The notes: generated by a model from the letters alone, not told the origin. A stretch of DNA of 14,204 nt from an uncultured Bacilli bacterium (GCA_944359735.1 CALVTA010000026.1:1-14204), one strand, 5' to 3'. Positions 1 to 7,505 are shown, counted from the first letter of the stretch. Numbers and translations are program-made.

Positions 1-650
1 GGATGAGTGTGTATCCACATCTCTTTCTGTTGCTCACTTGTCGCTGTAGCATAATCTAAATCCTCTGCATTTGCTTTTGAAAGTAGTGTAGCAACCGCAC
101 TAGTATTTTGTTTTCTATCAAAACTACTAACTACTATCTTACTCTTATATTCTTTTCCCTGAGCACTATTGTCTGCATTATTATCTAACCACATCCATAG
201 TTTGTATGTAACTTTCTCATCTACATCTAGGGTATCTTCACTAGTTATATTAAGAGTTCCTGAACCATAATTACTTACCTTTACTACTCCACTATCATAG
301 CCATTGTCTCCTGTTAATCTCATTTTTAAATAACTATTTTGTAGGGTATTATTTATATCTTCTTCAAGTGATATATAATAATATGCAGTTATATTACCTG
401 TATTAGTAATTGTAAATGTATATGGTGTTAATTGTTGACCTTGTGCATCTGTTATAGGTGCTGCGTTATCTAAATTTATATTATCACCTTCATCAAAGTC
501 TACTTTCAATATGCCTGCTGTCAATGTGATCTTTTTGTCACCTTCTATTGTAGCACTAAGTAAAGCATAAGTTGCTCCTGCTAAAGCTATTATACTTATC
601 AAAACAGTAGTCACTGCTAATACTATATATTTTTTTCTTTTTTTGTTCAT
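1..650 (-). CDS. SipW-dependent (TasA/camelysin-like) secreted surface protein, 3' part outside window
   Basis: The start (ATG at 650-648) and the first 216 codons are visible; the gene runs off the window edge. The N-terminus is a lysine-rich stretch (MNKKRKK), a hydrophobic helix, then GATYALLSATIEG followed by ITLTAGILKVDF. This is the arrangement of TasA/CalY-type proteins processed by a SipW-like signal peptidase, with a beta-sandwich after the cleavage site (the TFTITNTGNI stretch resembles the conserved part of such domains). The visible protein is rich in Asn, Thr and Asp with no cysteine, as expected for an exported surface or fibre protein. The Shine-Dalgarno GGGGAG lies inside the 3' end of the upstream pilin-like gene, and only 3 nt separate that stop from this ATG, so translation is probably coupled. 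The sequence near the edge (EMWIHTHP) suggests another domain follows. Family assignment is fairly good; matrix versus adhesin role is unknown. Confidence 0.72.
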   Translation of the reverse strand, partial: MNKKRKKYIVLAVTTVLISIIALAGATYALLSATIEGDKKITLTAGILKVDFDEGDNINLDNAAPITDAQGQQLTPYTFTITNTGNITAYYYISLEEDINNTLQNSYLKMRLTGDNGYDSGVVKVSNYGSGTLNITSEDTLDVDEKVTYKLWMWLDNNADNSAQGKEYKSKIVVSSFDRKQNTSAVATLLSKANAEDLDYATATSEQQKEMWIHTH

Positions 651-653
651 ACT

Positions 654-1046
654 TTACTCCCCATCCTTAGTCTCATAATTACTTTTATCACATACTAGAT
701 GTGCTTTATATAAATAATCTTTAGAGCTTGTCTTCTTAACTTCTACATAACTATTTGTTACATCACAGTCATTATTATTAACATCCTTTATCATATCGAT
801 ATATTCTTCACTAACCAATGCACTAAGTAAAACCCTAGTTTTTTTATTCACTTCTTTAGGTAGGTAGCTTCTATAATCAGCGAAATAATCTTTACTTGCT
901 AGTATCATCATTTTTTCACTTGTATTATAGTATTCTAAATTACTAGAGGTAATTAATTTATTAGCACTAAATAATACTATTGTTGTTAATATTCCTAATA
1001 TAGTTATAGTTGCTAGCATCTCTATTAAAGTAAAACCTTTATTCAT
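654..1046 (-). CDS. Type IV pilin-like (pseudopilin) protein with class III signal, 130 aa
   Basis: The N-terminus MNKGFTLIEMLATITILGIL is a textbook prepilin signal: a short basic leader ending in Gly4, Phe5 as the first mature residue, Glu at mature position 5, and a hydrophobic helix. A prepilin peptidase should cut between G4 and F5. The rest (about residues 31-130) is a small soluble head with two cysteines, C94 and C119, placed like the disulfide-closed D-region of many pilins. It could be a minor pilin or pseudopilin of a type IV or Com-like system. No assembly ATPase, platform protein or prepilin peptidase lies in this window, so they must be elsewhere. The start codon overlaps the stop of the upstream VUT-family gene as ATGA (1043-1046), and the next gene starts 3 nt after its stop, so the three genes form a coupled unit. 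Confidence 0.82.
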   Translation of the reverse strand: MNKGFTLIEMLATITILGILTTIVLFSANKLITSSNLEYYNTSEKMMILASKDYFADYRSYLPKEVNKKTRVLLSALVSEEYIDMIKDVNNNDCDVTNSYVEVKKTSSKDYLYKAHLVCDKSNYETKDGE

Positions 1047-1645
1047 TTTCTCTTACTTTTCTTAATTGCTGGTAATACTTTTTTATCATCAAAATTAATT
1101 AAGATAATAGATATAATTGCTTCTATTAAAATAGTAACAAAATACGTTCTCCAGAATGCTTCAACCATAGTCATTCTACTTATAAATAGCATACTAATCA
1201 AGTTATCTACTAACATAGCAAATATATAAGTAGCTAGTATTGGCAATTTATTACCGTCTGTATTCATGTATAGGTAATAATAAATAGTTAAGTTAATCAT
1301 TTGACTTGCAAGATATGCAAATACTTCTCCAGTCACAGGAACATAATCAATATCTTGCTGACCTAATAAACTGGCTACTATTATAAATAGTAGCATTAAA
1401 CATGCTGAATAACTTATACCATTCATAGTTTCTTTGTAACCATATTTTTTTGTTATAATATTAGCAATAAAGTATCTAAACGGATAAGCAAAGATTGCAA
1501 AAGTTAAACTAGCTTTTCCTATATTAAAATCAAATTTACCAAGAACCCATCCTAAAATAGCAATAGCTGTAAGTAATAAGATATAAACCCAGCTTGAAAC
1601 TTCTTCATGTTTTATTACTTCTTTTCTCGCACTACCTTTTGTCAT
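1043..1645 (-). CDS. VUT-family (YhhQ/YpdP-like) membrane transporter, probable queuosine-precursor or vitamin uptake
   Basis: This 200-aa polytopic membrane protein has about six hydrophobic segments and short charged ends (KKSKRK at the C-terminus). The stretch YPFRYFIANIITKKYGYKE matches the conserved region of the VUT/YhhQ family (Pfam Vut_1), where a membrane helix is followed by a [D/N]-[I/V]-x-[T/N]-x-x-YG motif. A later segment, LPILATYIFAMLVDNLIS, corresponds to the family's second conserved helix, which usually has a D in a similar place. Characterised YhhQ proteins import 7-deazaguanine precursors of queuosine; other members are assigned to vitamin uptake. The substrate cannot be read from sequence. 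The Shine-Dalgarno AGGAGGAG (1651-1659 region) is strong. It is the first gene of a unit with a pilin-like and a TasA-like gene, an unexplained combination. Confidence 0.62.
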   Translation of the reverse strand: MTKGSARKEVIKHEEVSSWVYILLLTAIAILGWVLGKFDFNIGKASLTFAIFAYPFRYFIANIITKKYGYKETMNGISYSACLMLLFIIVASLLGQQDIDYVPVTGEVFAYLASQMINLTIYYYLYMNTDGNKLPILATYIFAMLVDNLISMLFISRMTMVEAFWRTYFVTILIEAIISIILINFDDKKVLPAIKKSKRK

Positions 1646-1683
1646 ATAAAACTCCTCCTATTCTTATAAAATAACTATAGCAC

Positions 1684-1716
1684 AAAAAAAAGAAAAGAGG
1701 AAGACTTTTCTTTTTT
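1684..1716 (-). terminator. Intrinsic terminator hairpin between decayed lipoprotein region and VUT gene
   Basis: A perfect 12-bp stem (1686-1697 against 1705-1716) with a 7-nt loop AGGAAGA (1698-1704) is flanked on the minus strand by a T-run of eight (complement of 1684-1691). The stem is A/T-rich with two G-C pairs per arm. It starts right at a TAA (1715-1717) that closes an open frame, as expected for a terminator of the gene remnant upstream. It insulates the VUT-pilin-TasA unit. Confidence 0.7.
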
Positions 1717-1962
1717 ATTTACAAGTATAACCAGAATCTTTATCTTTATTATCAGTTGTAGTTAACTTAATACTATTTTTATTTTTTCTTCAAATTAACT
1801 ATCACTAATTTTGATATTAGAAACTATATCTCATATTTTTTTGATTCTTTTACTTTTCAGGTGTAGTATATGTTAATTTTTACTACTACATCCTTTTAAA
1901 AATATTGATAATACTACTCCAATGACAAATAATTCAATAGTTACAAATGACAGTATTATAAA
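1715..1962 (-). pseudogene. Probable decayed small lipoprotein gene (several frame breaks)
   Basis: No intact gene fits between 1646 and 2037, but the minus strand holds consecutive protein-like pieces in different frames. Piece one (1962-1873) reads as a hydrophobic helix ending in a lipobox-like FLKGCSSKN and then TAA, with no ATG in frame. Piece two (1876-1850) reads LTYTTPEK then a stop. Pieces three and four read IVSNIKISDS and then NSIKLTTTDNKDKDSGYTCK, ending at TAA 1715-1717 next to a terminator hairpin. Together they resemble a short lipoprotein of about 75 residues broken by at least two or three small indels and a lost start. Sequencing error in a homopolymer-rich stretch could give the same picture. 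The function of the ancestor is not recognisable. The rest of the interval up to dacF shows only AT-rich spacer and the dacF Shine-Dalgarno. Confidence 0.4.
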
Positions 1963-2025
1963 TTATGTATATTATTTAATAAAAATAGGAAGTTATACTT
2001 TTAATTTTTTAGAATAGATTTTATT

Positions 2026-2033
2026 AGGTGGTG
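2026..2033 (+). promoter_or_regulatory. Shine-Dalgarno of dacF
   Basis: AGGTGGTG lies 4 nt before the ATG at 2038 and fixes that start. No convincing -35/-10 pair could be chosen in the AT-rich DNA upstream (about 1940-2010). Confidence 0.6.
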
Positions 2034-2037
2034 CCTA

Positions 2038-3075
2038 ATGAAAAAATTGTTAGTTTTTCTTTTTCTTTTTGTAATACCCTTTAATGTTTTTGGAATGGAT
2101 ACTGCTACTAGTAGCATTGTTATCGATATTGATAGTGGTAGAGTCTTATATGAAAACAATGCTGATGAAAAAAGATTAATTGCTTCAATTACTAAGATTA
2201 TGACTTGTATTGTAGCAATAGAAAATGGTGATTTAAAAAAAGAAGTTAAAGCTGAGTCTGAGATTTTAAAGATGTATGGAACTAGCATTTATTTAGAATT
2301 AAATGAAAAAATGACATTGATCGATTTACTTTATGGTTTAATGCTTAGAAGTGGTAATGATGCAGCGGTTGTTATTGCTAAAGAAATAGCAGGAAGTGAA
2401 GATGAATTTGTAAAAATGATGAATGATAAAGCTAAAGAACTTGGAATGACTAATACTACCTTTAGTAATGCTCATGGACTTGATGAAGAAACTAAAAATT
2501 ATTCAACAGCAAGAGATATGGCTATATTATCACGTTATGCTTATAAAAATAAAACTTATAGAAAGATTATTGGAACTGAAGAATATAGAGTTAAAACTAA
2601 TAATAAAAGTTATCTTTGGTACAATAGAATGAAACTGTTAGGTGATTATAAATATTGTACTGGTGGCAAAAATGGTTATACCCCTAGTGCTGGAAAAACA
2701 CTTGTTACTACTCATGAAAAGAATGATTTGAATATTACAATTGTTAGTTTAAATGATCCTGATGAGTATAATAATCATAAAAGATTAGCAGAGTTTGCTT
2801 TTGATAATTTTAACAATTATGATATCATTGATAAAAATGATTTTGATCTTATCATTGATGATAAAAGTTATTATATAAAAAAATCTTTTTCTTATCCTTT
2901 AACAGAAAAAGAAAAAGATAATGTTAGTGTCCTTGCTAGCATAGATGAAAATATAAAAAAAGGAAAAGCTGGTAATGTTAAGATTAGTTTAAATAATAAA
3001 GTCTTTAAAAAAATCCCTATTTATATAAATGTAGAAGAAAAAAAGGAAAATTTTTTTACTAAGTTATTTTCCTAA
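2038..3075 (+). CDS. dacF: D-alanyl-D-alanine carboxypeptidase (penicillin-binding protein, DacF/PBP5-like)
   Basis: This is a 345-aa serine peptidase of the S11 family that trims the terminal D-Ala from peptidoglycan stem peptides outside the membrane. A signal peptide is seen at residues 1-19 (MKKLLVFLFLFVIPFNVFG). The catalytic SxxK is SITK (S50, K53) and the second motif is SGN at 105-107, both in normal spacing. The third motif, normally KTG, reads KNG (K211-G213, in GGKNGYTPSAGK); the lysine and glycine are kept, Thr is replaced by Asn. Residues after about 260 form the usual beta-rich C-terminal region, and the tail (ENFFTKLFS) may be a short membrane-associating amphipathic helix. Length is slightly short for DacA/DacF. 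The Shine-Dalgarno is AGGTGGTG. It stands alone on the plus strand and its 3' end overlaps the convergent phosphoesterase gene by 17 bp. The DacF name is by general similarity; DacA or DacB cannot be excluded. Confidence 0.9.
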   Translation: MKKLLVFLFLFVIPFNVFGMDTATSSIVIDIDSGRVLYENNADEKRLIASITKIMTCIVAIENGDLKKEVKAESEILKMYGTSIYLELNEKMTLIDLLYGLMLRSGNDAAVVIAKEIAGSEDEFVKMMNDKAKELGMTNTTFSNAHGLDEETKNYSTARDMAILSRYAYKNKTYRKIIGTEEYRVKTNNKSYLWYNRMKLLGDYKYCTGGKNGYTPSAGKTLVTTHEKNDLNITIVSLNDPDEYNNHKRLAEFAFDNFNNYDIIDKNDFDLIIDDKSYYIKKSFSYPLTEKEKDNVSVLASIDENIKKGKAGNVKISLNNKVFKKIPIYINVEEKKENFFTKLFS

Positions 3076-3952
3076 GTCTAAAGAAATTAATAGTTGGCCT
3101 TGCATTAATTCTGACATCATATTCTGTTGTTCCTATTCCTGAATTAATATAAAACTTAGTATTATTGATTTCATAATATGAATTTATATATTTAGAAGCA
3201 TGATCTTTTTGGGCAAAATTAATCAAATAAGGTATTCTTATCTCACCTAAATGAGAATGCCCTGCTAAGGCTAAATCAACAGGATAATTATTAATAAATT
3301 TATCTATGTAATCAGGTTTATGAAAAATAGCAATAGTATAAATATTTGAATCATAATTAATAAAAGCTTTAGTGTAGTCTATCATATCATCGTTAGTATT
3401 TAACCCTACTATCATAATAGGCTCGTTACTATCATTATATATTAAATCATTGCTATTGTCTAAAATATTAAACCCACAATCTATTAATATAGATAAGGCT
3501 TCATCATTATCAGATTCTCCTAAAACAGCATATTTTCCCAATGAAGCAGTTAACTTCTTTAACTCTTTTACTAGTTTTTTTCTATTTTTAGGAGTCAATT
3601 TTTCATCTGTTAATAAATCTCCTGTAAAAATTATTAAATCAGGATTTCTTTTGTTAATAGATGAAATAGTATCTTTTAATAAAGCTTCATCATTATAATG
3701 TAAATCACTAAATTGAATTATTTTAATACCATTAAATGATTCTGGTATTTTAGAATTAACAATAGCTTCTTCATTAACAATAAGAGAACTTGTCCCTATT
3801 TTAATAATGTAAAGACATGTAAAAAAAACTAATAAAAAGATAGCAAAAATAATTAAAACTATTCTTTTAATTATTTTTTTTATTCTAGCTGCTTGTTTTT
3901 CTTTGTCTATATCTCTTTGTTTGTCTTTATTTAATTCAGTTCTACTATTCAT
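3059..3952 (-). CDS. Membrane-anchored calcineurin-like metallophosphoesterase (YkuE/YaeI-like)
   Basis: This 297-aa protein has a charged cytoplasmic N-terminus (1-29), one membrane helix (about 30-51) and an extracytoplasmic phosphoesterase domain. Metal-site motifs in order are DLH (D83, H85 in IIQFSDLHYND), GD (G111-D112 in FTGDLLTD), HKPD (H211) and GHSH (H232, H234 in AGHSHLGEIRIP). The end, YINSGIGTTEYDVRINARP, matches the family pattern YVNxGxGxxxxxxRxxxxPE. The usual GNHD block, which gives the bridging Asn and catalytic His, reads GESD (145-148). Activity or metal binding may therefore differ. YkuE-like enzymes are placed at the envelope; the substrate is unknown. The Shine-Dalgarno is GAGGGAT. 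The 56 nt between this gene and ccdA-tlpA downstream of whose stop it begins show no clear terminator, so the two may be co-transcribed. Confidence 0.85.
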   Translation of the reverse strand: MNSRTELNKDKQRDIDKEKQAARIKKIIKRIVLIIFAIFLLVFFTCLYIIKIGTSSLIVNEEAIVNSKIPESFNGIKIIQFSDLHYNDEALLKDTISSINKRNPDLIIFTGDLLTDEKLTPKNRKKLVKELKKLTASLGKYAVLGESDNDEALSILIDCGFNILDNSNDLIYNDSNEPIMIVGLNTNDDMIDYTKAFINYDSNIYTIAIFHKPDYIDKFINNYPVDLALAGHSHLGEIRIPYLINFAQKDHASKYINSYYEINNTKFYINSGIGTTEYDVRINARPTINFFRLRKIT

Positions 3953-4008
3953 TACTTATCCCTCTATATTAGTATATAAGAAAATCAATATTTTTTAAAG
4001 AGGTGTTT

Positions 4009-5163
4009 TTATCTTACTTTTTCTATTTCTTCTTTTAACCTTTCATATGTTAGGCTTCCATAACTTGTAAAAGTTATATTACCATTTGAATTAATAATAT
4101 ATGTATTAGGATAAGTGGTTACATAGTATTTATTAAATAATTTGTTCTCTGCCATTAATGATGTAAAAGTATATCCATTTTCTTTTAAGAATTCTATTAT
4201 ATCATTTTTAGGATTACGTGATGTGTTAGCAATACCTAATATAATAACGTCATCTTTATTTTTATTATAATCATTATATAATTTCTCTATATTAGGTAGT
4301 TCGTCTAAACATGAAAAACAGTCTATGGCATAAAAATGTAGAATAATTGTTTTTCCTATATAATCATTTAGAGTATGGGTTTTATTAGTTTGATCCTTTA
4401 AAGTAAAGTTAATTGGAGTTGATAATTCTATTTTACCTGTACTTGTTATATTAGTTTCATCTTTAATACTTTCCATCGTAAATCCTGTATAAGATACATA
4501 TATTCCCATAATTATAATAATAATAGCTCCTACTTTTACAATATAATTTAGAATATTCTGGTTTTTTTTAATTATATTTAAAACCTTAGCTCCTAATAGA
4601 CCTAAGACAATAAATGGTAATAAAAATCCTATCGCATATACTAAGACAAACAAATTGCCTATTAAAGCTGTGCTAGCAGTACTAGCCATAATTAAGGTTG
4701 AAGATAAAGCAGGGCCTACACATGGTGTCCAGGCAAAAGAGAATAAAAATCCCATCAAGAAAGCTGTTTTTTTAGTCATTTTATTAGGATTAAAATTAAT
4801 TTTTAGTTTCTTTTCTTTACTCAAAAATTCTGCTTTTATAATGCCTAGTTGAAATAGTCCTAAGATAACTATTAATATTCCTCCTATTTCTAAGAATATT
4901 TTTCTATTATCTTTAAAGAATAGACCAAGTCCTGTAAAAGAAAGTCCTAATATAAAGAAAGACATAGAAATACCTAAGACAAAAAACAAAGTATAGATAA
5001 GGATAACTTTCTTTTTATAAATAATATTACCATTTTTATCCACATTTTTAGCATTAGTAGCTAGATATCCCATATATAAAGGAATTAGCGGAATAACACA
5101 TGGTGAAAAAAAAGAAATTATTCCTTCTAGAAAGATAACAAAGATCTGAATTAATTCATTCAT
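4009..5163 (-). CDS. CcdA-TlpA fusion: thiol-disulfide electron transporter with thioredoxin-like domain
   Basis: This 384-aa protein is a CcdA/DsbD-type membrane domain (about 1-225, six helices) fused to a secreted TlpA/ResA-like thioredoxin domain (about 245-384). In the membrane part, the redox cysteines are C22 in FFSPCVIPLIPLYMGYL and C148 in AWTPCVGPALSS, the two conserved Pro-Cys motifs of the family. The thioredoxin part has the active site CFSC (C282, C285) and a cis-Pro candidate P352 in TTYPNT. The membrane domain should pass electrons from cytoplasmic thioredoxin outward and the attached domain should reduce exported protein disulfides. Fusion in one chain removes the need for a separate partner. 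Partners such as cytochrome c or methionine sulfoxide reductase are not in the window. The Shine-Dalgarno AGGAGAGTG precedes the ATG. It follows lepA after a weak terminator. Confidence 0.9.
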   Translation of the reverse strand: MNELIQIFVIFLEGIISFFSPCVIPLIPLYMGYLATNAKNVDKNGNIIYKKKVILIYTLFFVLGISMSFFILGLSFTGLGLFFKDNRKIFLEIGGILIVILGLFQLGIIKAEFLSKEKKLKINFNPNKMTKKTAFLMGFLFSFAWTPCVGPALSSTLIMASTASTALIGNLFVLVYAIGFLLPFIVLGLLGAKVLNIIKKNQNILNYIVKVGAIIIIIMGIYVSYTGFTMESIKDETNITSTGKIELSTPINFTLKDQTNKTHTLNDYIGKTIILHFYAIDCFSCLDELPNIEKLYNDYNKNKDDVIILGIANTSRNPKNDIIEFLKENGYTFTSLMAENKLFNKYYVTTYPNTYIINSNGNITFTSYGSLTYERLKEEIEKVR

Positions 5164-5190
5164 TAAATCACTCTCCTAGGAAATTCTAGC

Positions 5191-5216
5191 AAAAAATAGA
5201 GTATATTACAACTCTA
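5191..5216 (-). terminator. Short intrinsic terminator overlapping the lepA stop
   Basis: On the minus strand, TAGAGT (complement of 5211-5216, including the TAG stop of lepA) pairs with ACTCTA (complement of 5197-5202) across an 8-nt loop, followed by six T. The stem is only 6 bp, so leaky termination into ccdA-tlpA is likely. Confidence 0.5.
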
Positions 5217-7013
5217 ATTTTCTTTAGTACTTAAAATTGCAAGAAAAGCTTCACTAGGAACTTCTACACTACCTATTTGTTTCATTTTCTTTTTACCTTC
5301 TTTTTGTTTTTCTAGTAGTTTCTTTTTACGGGTAATATCTCCTCCATAACATTTAGCAAGAACATCTTTTCTTAAAGCCTTTATATCAGTTCTTGCTATT
5401 ACTTTATTACCAATACTAGCTTGAACAGGAACTTCAAATAATTGTCTTGGTATTACTTCTTTTAGTCTATGAACTATCAATTTACCTCTATTATATGCAA
5501 AGTCTTTATGAACAATAACACTTAATGCGTCTACTACTTCATTGTTTAATAAGATGTCTAATTTTACTAAATCACTTGGCTCATATCCAATTACTTCATA
5601 ATCAAATGAAGCATATCCTTTTGTAATTGATTTTAACTTATCAAAGAAATCATAAACTATTTCTGATAAGGGCAATTTATAGATAAGGCAAACTCTTTCC
5701 TCATCTAAATAGTTCATATTAATAAACATTCCTCGCTTATCTTGGCATAATTCCATTAAAGAACCTATGTATTCTTTAGGTGTATAAATGGAAGCCTTAA
5801 CAAAAGGTTCTCTTATCTGTTTTATTTTAACTTTAGGTGGCATTTTATTAGGAGCATCTACCTCAATTTTTGTTTCATCAGTTAGGATTACTTCATAAAT
5901 TACAGATGGTGTAGTTGCTACTACATCAATATTAAATTCACGTTTTATACGTTCTATTGTTACTTCCATATGTAATAGTCCTAAAAAACCAGTTCTAAAA
6001 CCGAAGCCTAAAGCTACTGAGGTTTCTGGTTCATAAACTAAGGCAGCATCATTCAATTTTAGTTTTGCAAGTGCTTCTCTTAATTCTTCAAACTGATTAG
6101 TTTCAAGTGGATAAAGGCCACAATAGACAACACTTTTTAATTTCTTATAACCTGGTAATGGTTTGACAATATCTTTAGTAGAATTTAAAGTAATTGTATC
6201 TCCAACATGAACATCATTAATACTCTTAATAGAAGCATAAATATAGCCTACTTCTCCTGTATTTAAAGAATCGGCTTCTATTTCCTTAGGAGTGTTTTTT
6301 AGAATAGATAATACTTCATAATTTGCTTTACTCTCTAACATATAAATAATATCACCTTTTTTAACGCTACCATTAAAAATGCGAACTGCTGTTAACACGC
6401 CACGATAAGAGTCATACATACTATCAAAAATTAACCCTTGTAAATTTTTAGAGGTATCTCCCTTAGGAGCAGGTATTTTAGTTATTATGGCATTTAATAA
6501 CTCTTTTATTCCCTCTCCTGTTTTAGCACTAGTTAAGATTATATCTTCTTTTTCGAATCCTAAATTAGTAAGTTCTTCTTCAACTTTAGGAATATCAGCA
6601 CTAGGAAGATCTATTTTATTAATAACAGGGATAATAGTTAAATTGCTATCAAGAGCAAGGTAAAGGTTGGCAAGTGTTTGAGCTTCTATTCCTTGTGTTG
6701 CATCTACTACTAAGATAGCTCCTTCGCAAGATGCAAGGGAACGATTAACTTCATAAGAAAAATCAACATGGCCTGGAGTGTCTATTAAGTTTAATAAAAA
6801 TGTTTCATCATTATATTGATAATTAATAGATACAGCATTTAATTTAATAGTAATGCCACGTTCTCTCTCTATATCCATAGAATCTAATAATTGATCTTTC
6901 ATTTCTCTTTCAGTAACTGCTTTAGTCTCTTCTAAAATTCTATCTGCTAAAGTACTTTTACCATGATCTATATGGGCAATTATTGAAAAATTACGAATAT
7001 TTTCTTGTCTCAT
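5214..7013 (-). CDS. lepA: Elongation factor 4 (LepA), ribosome-associated GTPase
   Basis: LepA is a paralogue of EF-G that acts on the ribosome in translation quality and initiation or assembly. With the ATG at 7013 it is 599 aa, the normal length. GTPase motifs: G1 AHIDHGKST (13-21), G2 RGITIK (52-57), G3 DTPGH (78-82), G4 NKID (132-135), G5 TSAKTG. The LepA-specific C-terminal domain is present, with FAYNRGKLIVHRLKEVIPRQ and the near-terminal CYGGDITRKKKLLEKQKEGKK and QIGSVEVP. A GTG at 7022 would add three residues but has no Shine-Dalgarno and is itself part of AGGTG, which is spaced 6 nt from the ATG; ATG is therefore chosen. A perfect 13-bp inverted repeat (7029-7058) lies just upstream. 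The gene follows gpr-spoIIP-yqxA, as in Bacillus. Confidence 0.97.
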   Translation of the reverse strand: MRQENIRNFSIIAHIDHGKSTLADRILEETKAVTEREMKDQLLDSMDIERERGITIKLNAVSINYQYNDETFLLNLIDTPGHVDFSYEVNRSLASCEGAILVVDATQGIEAQTLANLYLALDSNLTIIPVINKIDLPSADIPKVEEELTNLGFEKEDIILTSAKTGEGIKELLNAIITKIPAPKGDTSKNLQGLIFDSMYDSYRGVLTAVRIFNGSVKKGDIIYMLESKANYEVLSILKNTPKEIEADSLNTGEVGYIYASIKSINDVHVGDTITLNSTKDIVKPLPGYKKLKSVVYCGLYPLETNQFEELREALAKLKLNDAALVYEPETSVALGFGFRTGFLGLLHMEVTIERIKREFNIDVVATTPSVIYEVILTDETKIEVDAPNKMPPKVKIKQIREPFVKASIYTPKEYIGSLMELCQDKRGMFINMNYLDEERVCLIYKLPLSEIVYDFFDKLKSITKGYASFDYEVIGYEPSDLVKLDILLNNEVVDALSVIVHKDFAYNRGKLIVHRLKEVIPRQLFEVPVQASIGNKVIARTDIKALRKDVLAKCYGGDITRKKKLLEKQKEGKKKMKQIGSVEVPSEAFLAILSTKEN

Positions 7014-7028
7014 AAACTTCACCTACTT

Positions 7029-7058
7029 ATAATATAGTAACATCAGTTACTATATTAT
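7029..7058. repeat. Perfect 13-bp inverted repeat in the lepA 5' region
   Basis: The arm ATAATATAGTAAC (7029-7041) is exactly complementary to 7046-7058 across a 4-nt loop ATCA. It lies about 16 nt before the lepA ATG, next to the Shine-Dalgarno, and overlaps the -10 candidate. No T-run follows, so it is not a terminator. It could be an operator for a dimeric regulator or a leader hairpin. Confidence 0.6.
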
Positions 7059-7081
7059 CATATTTTTCTAATTATCGTCTA
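7054..7081 (-). promoter_or_regulatory. Candidate lepA promoter
   Basis: On the minus strand TAGACG (complement of 7076-7081) is 16 nt from GATAAT (complement of 7054-7059). The -10 is good (5/6), the -35 is weak (4/6). A start of transcription near 7047 would place the 13-bp palindrome across the start site. The remaining gap (7082-7181) has an imperfect hairpin, CTTTGAA/TTCAAAG at 7087-7093 and 7107-7113, with no T-run, and no obvious terminator for the spo unit. Confidence 0.3.
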
Positions 7082-7181
7082 TTAGACTTTGAAATGTTTC
7101 CCGAAATTCAAAGATAATTCTTCTATATCTATTTCCTTTAAGAACTAATCATAACAATTATAGTATTATTGTATATAATAT

Positions 7182-7505
7182 TTAGGATGAAACTGCTTCA
7201 TTTAGCATATTAAAGAAAGCATTCATTCCTTTATTAAAAGTATTCTCTATTAAATATGATAAATCAAGACCTAATTTAGAAATATTATTTTCATAATTAA
7301 TTTTATCTTTATTGAGATAATCTTTAATTGTTACATCTTTTCCTGCTGCTATATCTTCTTCATATTCTTTAATTTGTTCTTCACTTAACATGTTTTCTCT
7401 ATTTCTGCTATATTCACTATACCCACTAGCTTGCATAAAATATAAGACAAAGAAAAGAAATACTAAAATTAAAATAATTAATCTTGCTAAATTAGCTTTG
7501 GTCAT
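7182..7505 (-). CDS. Small membrane protein in the yqxA position (between spoIIP and lepA)
   Basis: This is a 107-aa protein with a short N-terminal cytoplasmic end, one membrane helix (about 8-25) and an extracytoplasmic, acidic, helical tail with SEEQIKEYEEDIAAGKDVTI and a hydrophobic amphipathic C-terminus (about 76-104). I do not recognise the sequence by motif. The size, single N-terminal helix, a VTIKDYL segment and a helical end, plus its place between spoIIP and lepA, match what I recall of B. subtilis YqxA (DUF3679, about 110 aa). Its start overlaps the end of spoIIP by 14 bp, with the Shine-Dalgarno GAGGTGAT inside spoIIP, so it is translated with SpoIIP and is likely a forespore or mother-cell sporulation protein. 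Homology to YqxA is inferred from context; role unknown. Confidence 0.75.
   Translation of the reverse strand: MTKANLARLIILILVFLFFVLYFMQASGYSEYSRNRENMLSEEQIKEYEEDIAAGKDVTIKDYLNKDKINYENNISKLGLDLSYLIENTFNKGMNAFFNMLNEAVSS

Noticed and set aside
2001..2288. Minus-strand open frame of 95 codons opposite the start of dacF
   Set aside because: It mirrors the dacF signal peptide and SxxK region; hydrophobicity comes from the opposite strand.
7011..7022. GTG at 7022 as lepA start
   Set aside because: The GTG is part of the AGGTG Shine-Dalgarno for the ATG at 7013, and LepA proteins begin just before NIRNFSIIAHIDHGKST.
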